Part shown: positions 57,404-64,000 of the stretch, piece after piece | Layout of the letters: the number at the start of each line of letters is the position of its first letter | Position numbering within the stretch: position 1 is the first letter of the stretch | Origin: Eubacteriales bacterium | Lineage (GTDB): Bacteria > Bacillota > Clostridia > Oscillospirales > Acutalibacteraceae | Direction of reading: 5' to 3' | Assembly: GCA_030533225.1 (NCBI GenBank) | Contig: JAUNJO010000004.1 | Location: 1 to 64,000, forward strand | DNA: 64,000 nt | Made by a program: the position numbers and the translations under genes | Notes under the pieces: generated by a model | The model's database searches: none | What the model was told of the DNA's origin: nothing | Seen by the model: only the letters and a program-made list of their open reading frames with translations

Positions 57404-58510
57404 TCAATCTTCAAGAAACTTCATGAAGTTTTCTTTGTTCTCTTTTGCGGTGGTGGTAGGACGGCCCAAATCGTCTCTTGCACCGATAGAGCACTTAACC
57501 TCTATGAGAGAAAGCTCCGCTTTGCTCTTAGCGTTTTCAAGTGCCTCACAGAGAGCCTCAAAGCTGTCCACGCAGACGGTGTTTTTATAGCCGCAGCCCT
57601 TTGCCACAGTACAGAAATCAATAGAGCCTGCGACCGTAGGCATACCGCCCACAGTTTCATGGGCAGAGTTATTGATAATAATATGAATCATGTTGGCAGG
57701 AGCGTTTGCACCTACTACAGCCATTGCGCCCAAGTGCATAAGTGCTGCACCGTCACCGTCAATACACCAAACCCGGCGGTTTGGCTTTTGCTTTGCAATC
57801 TCAAAGGCAATTGAGGATGCATGACCCATAGAGCCTACTGTTAGGAAATCACGCTCATGTCCCTCTCCCCTTGCCTCTCGGATTTCAAAAAGCTCTCTGG
57901 AGGCTTTGCCTGTGGTAGAGACGATTACATCTTCTCCTGTATGCTCGGCAATAGTGCGGATAATGTCCTCACGAACCATTTTGTTCTCGTTTTTGTATTC
58001 AACCTTGCCGTCAAACTGCAAGGCACCCTTGCGGAAAACAAAAGCAACCTGCTTGCCTTTTGCAAGAAGCTCCTTGAACTGTTCGTGCTTTGCACTGAGT
58101 TCCTCCTCGGTGGTATCCTTGGAAACCACAAAGGTGGCAATGTCCATATCCTCCAGGAGCTTAACCGTAACCATGCCCTGATAGATATGCTGAGGCTCAT
58201 CGTGAACACCCGGCTCACCCCGATAGCCTACAAGAAAAATGCAGGGTACGGAATAAACCTTGTCATTCATCAAGGAGGCAACAGGATTGATGATGTTACC
58301 TATACCGCTGTTTTGAAGATATACTACGGGAACCTTTCCTGTTGCAAAATGGTAACCGGCTGCCAAAGCCACACAGTTGCCCTCATTTGCGGCGATAATG
58401 TGCTTGTCGCTGATGCCGTATTCGCTCATGAGGTAGTTGCAAAAGGGTTTGAGCTGTGAATCGGGCACACCTGTGAAAAATTCATAACTACTGAAAAAAT
58501 CTGCTCTCAT
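57404..58510 (-). CDS. aepY: Phosphonopyruvate decarboxylase
   Basis: A 368-residue thiamine-diphosphate enzyme that decarboxylates phosphonopyruvate to phosphonoacetaldehyde, the irreversible step that pulls the unfavourable PEP mutase reaction forward. Evidence: FFTGVPDSQLKPFCNYL, the catalytic Glu region AANEGNCVALAAGYH, and the ThDP/Mg motif CIDGDGAALMHLGAM ending with IIINNSAHETVGGMPT. It is 10 bp after the PEP mutase gene and closes the cassette. Confidence 0.94.
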   Translation of the reverse strand: MRADFFSSYEFFTGVPDSQLKPFCNYLMSEYGISDKHIIAANEGNCVALAAGYHFATGKVPVVYLQNSGIGNIINPVASLMNDKVYSVPCIFLVGYRGEPGVHDEPQHIYQGMVTVKLLEDMDIATFVVSKDTTEEELSAKHEQFKELLAKGKQVAFVFRKGALQFDGKVEYKNENKMVREDIIRTIAEHTGEDVIVSTTGKASRELFEIREARGEGHERDFLTVGSMGHASSIAFEIAKQKPNRRVWCIDGDGAALMHLGAMAVVGANAPANMIHIIINNSAHETVGGMPTVAGSIDFCTVAKGCGYKNTVCVDSFEALCEALENAKSKAELSLIEVKCSIGARDDLGRPTTTAKENKENFMKFLED

Positions 58511-58520
58511 TTTTCGCTCC

Positions 58521-59819
58521 TTACAGCTCGTCGATAAGTGTAATAATCTCCTTAAAGGGCATGAGACGGCTATCCACCTCTAAGGCTCTGTGATACTTCA
58601 GAATATCAGTTGCAGTCTGCTGCATTGCAGGGAAGGCACTTCTTGTTAACTGATTTGCGTAAATTACGATATTTATTCCGTGACTTGCAAGCTCCTCCTC
58701 GGTTACACTGTTGAAAGAGGTGGGAACAACCACAATGGGAGTTTCTGTATTTTTCTCTCTGAACTTGTCACAGAACTCAAAAATCTCGGCAGGGTCTTTC
58801 TTTCTGGAGTGAATCATAATGCCGTCTGCACCTGCTTCTACATACGCGTATGCACGGGTGAGTGCGTCCTCCATGCCCTGCTCAAGAATAAGGCTCTCGA
58901 TACGGGCAATAATCATAAATTCATCGGTAAGCTGTGCATTCTTGCCTGCGGTGATCTTTGCACAGAAATTCTCAATGCTGTCCTGTGTCTGAACAACCTC
59001 GGTGCCGAAGAGTGAATTCTTTTTAAGTCCTGTTTTGTCCTCGATAATAACCGCGGAAACACCCATTCTCTCCAAGGTTCTGACATTGTAGACAAAGTGC
59101 TCTGTAAGTCCGCCTGTGTCACCGTCAAGGATGATAGGCTTTGTGGTAACCTCCATAACATCGTCAATGGTGCGAAGACGGGAGGACATATCCACAAGTT
59201 CTATATCGGGCTTACCCTTTGCGGTGCTGTCACAGAGGGAGGAAACCCACATTGCGTCAAATTGGTCAAGCTTTCCTTCGTGCTCCACTACTGTCTTTTC
59301 GGCAATGATGCCTGTAAGACCCGAGTGTACCTCCAATGTCTTGACAATGGGGCACATTTTAACAAGCTGACGAAGTCGGCGGCGTCTGTACTCGGGCATT
59401 GAAAGCTTTTCCTTTAACACTCTGTCCACTTTCTGAACATCGGCGCTGAAGGTATATCCAACCTCCACAAGCTCTCCGCCGTTTTTCTCAAGTGCACGGA
59501 TAGCGCTTTCCCGAAGGGCTGAAACAGGGCCTGTTTTCCAGTTGTCGCCGTGAATGACATAATCGGGTTTTAACTGTGCGATGATGTCGTCGTAATGCAT
59601 ATCGTTCTGCACCACAACCTTATCTACACCGTCTAATGCTTCGTACATTCTGATTCTCTGCTCCAAGGTTTTTGTGGGAAAACGGTTGTATCGAATCAGC
59701 GCTTCATCGGATAATGCGCCGACAATTACGCTGCCCAGCTTCTTTGCCTCATTGATTATGTTGAGATGTCCTTCGTGGATAACATCTGTGCAAAAGCAAG
59801 TATATACTGTTTTCATCAT
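58521..59819 (-). CDS. aepX: Phosphoenolpyruvate mutase with N-terminal cytidylyltransferase-like domain
   Basis: A 432-residue fusion. Residues 1-130 are a HxGH-type nucleotidyltransferase domain (CTDVIHEGHLNIINEAK, PDYVIHGDNWKTG). Residues 150-432 are PEP mutase of the isocitrate lyase family, with DGDTGG and the diagnostic loop EDKTGLKKNS. PEP mutase makes the C-P bond of phosphonates by rearranging PEP to phosphonopyruvate. The fused transferase domain suggests later CMP activation of the product. Its ATG overlaps the aminotransferase stop. Confidence 0.93.
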   Translation of the reverse strand: MMKTVYTCFCTDVIHEGHLNIINEAKKLGSVIVGALSDEALIRYNRFPTKTLEQRIRMYEALDGVDKVVVQNDMHYDDIIAQLKPDYVIHGDNWKTGPVSALRESAIRALEKNGGELVEVGYTFSADVQKVDRVLKEKLSMPEYRRRRLRQLVKMCPIVKTLEVHSGLTGIIAEKTVVEHEGKLDQFDAMWVSSLCDSTAKGKPDIELVDMSSRLRTIDDVMEVTTKPIILDGDTGGLTEHFVYNVRTLERMGVSAVIIEDKTGLKKNSLFGTEVVQTQDSIENFCAKITAGKNAQLTDEFMIIARIESLILEQGMEDALTRAYAYVEAGADGIMIHSRKKDPAEIFEFCDKFREKNTETPIVVVPTSFNSVTEEELASHGINIVIYANQLTRSAFPAMQQTATDILKYHRALEVDSRLMPFKEIITLIDEL

Positions 59820-60964
59820 TTGTCCTCCTTGTAAATGACAGGAACGGAGATATTGTTAGCTGTAAGGGCTTCTTTGAGAACAACAAAGAAGTTCACGATA
59901 TCCTCCTCGTCAATAGCTCCCAAGGCACACAGGCGGAAGGTGTTTGTGCCGGAGATTTTGCCGGGGTAAATAGTAAATCCACGCTCATAGCAGTAGTCAT
60001 GCACCTTCTCGAAATTCCAATTGGGGTCATCGGGATATTTTACGGAAACAACAAGTCCTGCCTGAAGCTCCCGTTTGATTACATCCTTGAAGCCTAATTC
60101 CGCAAGGCCCTTGTGGATAGCGTTAAATACTCTTGTGTGTCGTGCCCACTTATTTTCCTCACCCTCTGCGAAGTACTCGTCAAGAGCCTGACGGGTGGAA
60201 TAGATAGTCTGCACAGGAGGAGTGAAGTGCATCTCTCCTGTTTTCTCAAAGAAATCATACTGCAGGAAAAGGTTACAGTAATAGGAGCGTCTGGGGTATT
60301 CAGCGGACTTTTTGATAAGCTCGGTGTTGCCGACTACAAAGGAAAGACCGGTCATAGCCATAAGGCCTTTCTGAGCCGATGCCATAAGGAAGTCCACATT
60401 CTCCTCTTCGATATTGATGGGGCGCATTGCGTAGGTTGAGGTGGTATCAACCACAAAAGTAGCACCGTACTTGTGAGCCAAAGCGCCGATTTCTTTTATA
60501 GGATTGAGGAGTCCCGTGCCGGTTTCGTTGTGGGTTGTATGAACGAGTGCAATATCGGGATTTGCCTTTAATGTTTCCTCAATCACGCCTAAATCGGGAA
60601 CATCGTCGATAGGGAATTTAAGGTCGATAAAGGGAAGTCCGTAATACTCGCAAACCTCGGCGGCACGGGTGCTGTAGGCACCGTTATTCACCACCAAGAC
60701 CTTTTTATCCGCAGGCAAAAGGGAGTTTATACAAACATCAATATTGATTGTACCTGAACCGCAAAAAAGCACAGCGGTGTATTTTTCAGGGTCACCGTGA
60801 ACTATCCGAACCAAGTCCTCACGCATCTGCTTCATCATGGAGCCGAATTCCTTTTCTCTCGGACAGATGTCGGGGACAATCTGAGCCATTTTAACGGTAT
60901 CGGTTGTTGTGGCAGGACCGGGATTTAATAAAACATTTCTTTTGATATTCAAATTACCAACCAT
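59816..60964 (-). CDS. phnW: 2-aminoethylphosphonate:pyruvate aminotransferase family (PhnW/AepZ), biosynthetic context
   Basis: A 382-residue class V PLP aminotransferase. LLNPGPATTTDTVK, VLFCGSGTINIDVCI, HTTHNETGTGLLNP, and the PLP lysine in LMASAQKGLMAMTGLSF identify it. PhnW is known for 2-aminoethylphosphonate breakdown. Here, in one operon with PEP mutase and the decarboxylase, the reaction should run from phosphonoacetaldehyde to 2-aminoethylphosphonate. GAGGAG precedes the ATG. Confidence 0.92.
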   Translation of the reverse strand: MVGNLNIKRNVLLNPGPATTTDTVKMAQIVPDICPREKEFGSMMKQMREDLVRIVHGDPEKYTAVLFCGSGTINIDVCINSLLPADKKVLVVNNGAYSTRAAEVCEYYGLPFIDLKFPIDDVPDLGVIEETLKANPDIALVHTTHNETGTGLLNPIKEIGALAHKYGATFVVDTTSTYAMRPINIEEENVDFLMASAQKGLMAMTGLSFVVGNTELIKKSAEYPRRSYYCNLFLQYDFFEKTGEMHFTPPVQTIYSTRQALDEYFAEGEENKWARHTRVFNAIHKGLAELGFKDVIKRELQAGLVVSVKYPDDPNWNFEKVHDYCYERGFTIYPGKISGTNTFRLCALGAIDEEDIVNFFVVLKEALTANNISVPVIYKEDK

Positions 60965-61019
60965 AAATATGCATCTCCTCGGAAGTTTTGACTCTCTTCC
61001 ACATAATAATACAATTATA

Positions 61020-61047
61020 ATTATACAGTAATACAGGTAGATGTCAA
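61020..61047 (-). promoter_or_regulatory. Promoter of the phosphonate cassette
   Basis: TTGACA (61047-61042), 16-bp spacer, TATAAT (61025-61020), 56 bases before phnW. Confidence 0.75.
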
Positions 61048-61055
61048 GTCACAAA

Positions 61056-61090
61056 CACAAAAAGCCGCACCGGTTGTTCGGTGCGGCCTC
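61056..61090 (-). terminator. Terminator of the MATE transporter gene
   Basis: Minus strand: GCCGCACCG-AACAAC-CGGTGCGGC followed by TTTTTGTGTTTG, 20 bases after the stop. Confidence 0.85.
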
Positions 61091-61111
61091 TATTGTGACT
61101 TCTATAGGATT

Positions 61112-62503
61112 TTACTCATTGTTTTCTACCAGATTATTCACCCAAACGCCCTTCTTTACAAGTACATATCCCACTACACATTTGATGATATCCACTGACT
61201 GAACAATGGCAAAAAGAGGGATAATGGGCAAAACCGTAAAGCGTGCCAAAATAAAGGCTACAGGCACACACACCGTCCAAACATAGACGCTGTCGAAAAG
61301 GAAAGTCACCATAGTCTTTCCTCCGCACCTGAGAGTAAAGTAGCAGGTGTGGACAAAGCCGTGAACGGGAATCATGGCGGAGGAGATTAAAAGCATTGAG
61401 GTTGCAATGGATTTTACTGTATCGGTAGTATTGTAAATATCGGGAATGAGGGGTGACAGGGCTGCCATAACACCGCCCACAACAACACAAACCACAACTG
61501 TTGTAAAGATGATTTTTCTGTCCTCATCCTTGGCACGCTCCAGTTCTCCCGCACCCAAAAGCTGACCTACGATTATGCTTATGGCACTTCCGAAAGCAAA
61601 GAAACTGCAGAAAAACAGATTGGAAACCGTGGAGCTTATATTCTGTGCCGATATAACCTCGAGTCCTCTTAAGGAGTAGCACTGCACAAGCATAGTGGTG
61701 CCCAGTGCCCATAAAATCTCATTGAGCATAAGGGGAAACCCCTTCTTGACAATGTCCTTAATCAAGACTTTTGGAATTCTGAGACTTCTGTATAGCCCTT
61801 TTGCGAAAAGGTACTTTTTAGTATTGATATGGGTTGCAAACATAACGATAAAGGTCTCTGTGAAGCGGGCAATAACTGTTGCCACAGCCGCGCCCTCGAT
61901 ACCCAGCTTCGGTGCACCCAGATTACCGAAAATAAGTACCCAGTTAAGACTCACATTGACAAAAACCGCCACAACACCTGCAGTCATGGGAAGAACTGTG
62001 CTTCCTGTTTCACGCAAGGTACCGGAATATGCCTGAGACAGTGCAAACAGCGGAATCTGCAGCAGCATTATCATAAGATAGCTTTTGCCGTACCCCAAAG
62101 TAGCGGCAAGGTCCAAATTGTCCTCGCCTTTATGCAAAAAAAGTGAGATAAGCTCCGAATCAAAAAGTGCGAAAGCTAATATGCAGACAAGAGAAATCAC
62201 CGCAACTATAATAAGCTTTGCCCTGAAGGTATCACGCACACCCTTGCGGTCACCTTTGCCGTGATACTGAGCCGTAAAAATTCCTGCGCCCGATACTCCG
62301 CCGAAAATGCACAGATTGAACACAAACATGAGTTGATTGACTATGGCGACACCCGACATCTGCTCTGTGCCTATCTGTCCAACCATAATATTGTCAATAA
62401 GGCTTACAAAGTTTGTGATAACATTCTGCACCAGTATAGGCAGGGTAATCACAAGCATCTTTTTATAAAAGGTCTTATCTCCTATATATTTCCTTAAAAA
62501 CAT
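61112..62503 (-). CDS. MATE-family efflux transporter
   Basis: A 463-residue membrane protein with about 12 hydrophobic segments in two MatE halves. Evidence: LPILVQNVITNFVSLIDNIM at the start of the first half and LGTTMLVQCYSLRGLEVISA in the second. MATE proteins export cationic drugs or metabolites against Na+ or H+. The substrate cannot be told. The ATG at 62503 follows AAAGGAAAG; GTG at 62506 is an alternative. It is a single-gene unit and not obviously tied to the phosphonate cassette. Confidence 0.92.
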   Translation of the reverse strand: MFLRKYIGDKTFYKKMLVITLPILVQNVITNFVSLIDNIMVGQIGTEQMSGVAIVNQLMFVFNLCIFGGVSGAGIFTAQYHGKGDRKGVRDTFRAKLIIVAVISLVCILAFALFDSELISLFLHKGEDNLDLAATLGYGKSYLMIMLLQIPLFALSQAYSGTLRETGSTVLPMTAGVVAVFVNVSLNWVLIFGNLGAPKLGIEGAAVATVIARFTETFIVMFATHINTKKYLFAKGLYRSLRIPKVLIKDIVKKGFPLMLNEILWALGTTMLVQCYSLRGLEVISAQNISSTVSNLFFCSFFAFGSAISIIVGQLLGAGELERAKDEDRKIIFTTVVVCVVVGGVMAALSPLIPDIYNTTDTVKSIATSMLLISSAMIPVHGFVHTCYFTLRCGGKTMVTFLFDSVYVWTVCVPVAFILARFTVLPIIPLFAIVQSVDIIKCVVGYVLVKKGVWVNNLVENNE

Positions 62504-62546
62504 CACTTTACTTTCCTTTATCTGAAAATATCCAATAGATAATTAT

Positions 62547-62577
62547 ATAACCGTTGCAGGAAATTTGCAACGGTTAT
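62547..62577 (-). terminator. Hairpin after the beta-CASP gene
   Basis: ATAACCGTTGCA / TGCAACGGTTAT, 12 bp perfect with a 6-base loop, 20 bases after the stop. It is followed by ATAATTATC, not a clean T-run. Confidence 0.6.
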
Positions 62578-62595
62578 AATTAGGATTTATTAGTA

Positions 62596-64000
62596 TTATC
62601 GCTGATATTTTTCACAAAGAGCATTAAGCTCCCTTGCAAAACTCTCAAGCTCCTTATTTGGGATACCCCGTGAACTCTGCGCCAAGCTGTTCAGGCGGTT
62701 AACTGCCTGAGTGAGCTTTGAAAACGCAAGACGGTTTTTGGAGAATTGTTCATCGGAATACTCTTTCTTCTTTACAGGCACACCCTGAGTTATTTCGGTA
62801 AATTCGCCCTTGAGCAAATCGTATGCGGTACCGCTGAAAGGTGCCATTGCCTTTAGGGAAAATTCGCTCTCAAGCGTCTGGGCAAATTCTGTTGCGGAGG
62901 TGTCCTCACCGTGATTTACGAAAACCTGTGAAGGCTTTTGCTTCATCGAATCCACAAACCGCAAAAGTCCCTCCCTATCCGCATGGCCGCTGATACCCGC
63001 AAGGCTTTCGATATGGGCGTTGACAGCAACTTCGTCTCCGAAAAGTTTGACGCTCTTTGCTCCGTCAAATATCCGTCTGCCCAAGGTGCCCTCTGCCTGA
63101 TAACCCACAAACAGAACCGTGCACTCTCGTCTCCAAAGGTTATATTTCAGGTGGTGACAAACTCTGCCTGCCTCACACATTCCGCTTGCGGAGATGATAA
63201 CCTTAGGCTTTTGGTCTGAATTCAGGTTTTTTGATTCCTCTATTGTAACATAGGTGTGAAGTCCCGGGAAAACAAGGGGATTTTCTCCCCTTTCCATAAC
63301 CGCCTTAATTTCCTCATCAAAGCAGTCTGTACTGCACTGCATATAGATGCTTGTGGCTTCGTTTGCAAGAGGTGAATCCACGAAAACGGGGAACTCACCG
63401 TGACCCTTGACCATTTCACATTCTTTGATTTCGCGGATAAAGTAGAGAAGCTCCTGAGTGCGTCCCACGGCAAAAGAGGGAATTATAAGGTTGCCTCCCC
63501 CGTCAAGAGTTTTTTGGATATGCTGTGCCAAAACCTCTACGGTTTCCTCATGTTTTGCCTCGTGACTGCGGTTTCCGTAGGTGGACTCGATTACGAGATA
63601 ATCACATCCGTCGATATACTTAGGATCGTTGATTATAGGTTGATTTGTGTTGCCCACATCACCGCTGAACACTATCTTTTTTGTGACACCGGCCTCGGTA
63701 AGCCACACCTCAACACAGGCACTGCCCAGAAGGTGACCCACATCATTAAATCTCACATCAATGTTCTCGGAAATTGTCCTTGTCTCCATGTACCTGCATC
63801 TGCGAAAATGGTTCATGACATTTTGCGCATCACTTAACGAGAACAAAGGCTCTACGGGAGCTTTGCCGGCACGCTTTGCCTTTCGGCTCTTGAAGCTTGC
63901 TTCGCTCTCCACTATATGTGCACAGTCACGAAGCATAATACTGCACAGGTCACAGGTCTCCGCTGTAGCGAATATTTGTCCTCTGAAGCCGTTTTTGTAA
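62596..64000 (-). CDS. Metallo-beta-lactamase / beta-CASP ribonuclease-type protein, cut by the right edge
   Basis: The frame is open to base 64000, so the N-terminus with the HxHxDH metal motif is outside the window. Visible parts, in order: KNGFRGQIFATAET, DVGHLLGSACVEVW (metal His), VFSGDVGNTN (metal Asp), the beta-CASP blocks STYGNRSH, IIPSFAVGRTQELLYFI, ISASGMCEAGR and GISGHADREG, plus a C-terminal helical tail. This is the CPSF73/RNase J-like MBL-exonuclease family acting on RNA, here of the bacterial YSH1-like type. About 468 residues are present. The ATG at 63936 is internal. Confidence 0.9.
   Translation of the reverse strand, partial: YKNGFRGQIFATAETCDLCSIMLRDCAHIVESEASFKSRKAKRAGKAPVEPLFSLSDAQNVMNHFRRCRYMETRTISENIDVRFNDVGHLLGSACVEVWLTEAGVTKKIVFSGDVGNTNQPIINDPKYIDGCDYLVIESTYGNRSHEAKHEETVEVLAQHIQKTLDGGGNLIIPSFAVGRTQELLYFIREIKECEMVKGHGEFPVFVDSPLANEATSIYMQCSTDCFDEEIKAVMERGENPLVFPGLHTYVTIEESKNLNSDQKPKVIISASGMCEAGRVCHHLKYNLWRRECTVLFVGYQAEGTLGRRIFDGAKSVKLFGDEVAVNAHIESLAGISGHADREGLLRFVDSMKQKPSQVFVNHGEDTSATEFAQTLESEFSLKAMAPFSGTAYDLLKGEFTEITQGVPVKKKEYSDEQFSKNRLAFSKLTQAVNRLNSLAQSSRGIPNKELESFARELNALCEKYQR

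Overview
The window looks like chromosome of an anaerobic Firmicute of class Clostridia, most likely a gut-type Ruminococcaceae/Oscillospirales relative. This is inferred from gene content: rubredoxin, a ferredoxin-rich split glutamate synthase, the LL-diaminopimelate aminotransferase route, ctsR-mcsA-mcsB-clpC, a TrpR-type HisR next to a hisZ-containing his operon, and AGGAGG ribosome sites with TTGACA/TATAAT promoters. No rRNA operon, CRISPR array, prophage or intact transposase is visible.

Layout. 1-1580 is a small mobile-element graveyard: the C-terminal end of a radical-SAM protein, a 3' half of tRNA-Leu(UAG) that looks like an attachment-site scar, repeated TGGCAGACA end-like sequences and a decayed reading frame. 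Rubredoxin follows. 2332-17404 (minus) is a tightly packed 11-gene operon, purC-purA-purB-guaA-pyrG-purF-carA-carB-dapF-dapL-amidase, in which most enzymes add nitrogen from Gln, Asp or Glu. 17658-24724 (minus) is gdhA, glnN (type III glutamine synthetase), amt fused to a PII domain, and asnB. 25097-31949 (plus, divergent) is a three-piece glutamate synthase with ferredoxin and flavoprotein partners, a short glnA and an ANTAR-domain regulator. 32140-33898 holds a small membrane-protein gene, yfcE and an sfsA broken by one stop codon. 34036-42764 (plus) is hisR-hisZGDCBHAFIE-hisK, with a 172-bp MITE-like insertion between hisD and hisC. 42898-48214 (minus) is a lipoprotein and ctsR-mcsA-mcsB-clpC. 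48420-57097 (minus) is the pyrimidine operon pyrC-carB-pyrK-pyrD-pyrF-pyrE-pyrBI. 57404-60964 (minus) is a 2-aminoethylphosphonate cassette. A MATE exporter and a beta-CASP nuclease running off the right edge finish the window.

How it fits together. The most interesting signal is in the RNA leaders of the central nitrogen region. Hairpins of one design recur ahead of purC (two copies), glnN, gdhA and the glutamate synthase operon: a short stem closed by C-G and G.U pairs around a six-base loop AANGGC, with A at loop position 1 and G at position 4. In three of the four leaders the last hairpin overlaps the 5' arm of an intrinsic terminator. This is the architecture recognised by ANTAR antiterminators, and an ANTAR protein with a receiver domain lacking its phosphoacceptor Asp is encoded at the end of the gltB-like/glnA operon. 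I infer a cis-encoded nitrogen regulon in which one RNA-binding protein controls ammonia assimilation and also the large nitrogen-spending operon behind purC. Other local controls visible in the DNA are a HisR palindrome, an array of CtsR half-sites and a PyrR-type attenuator.
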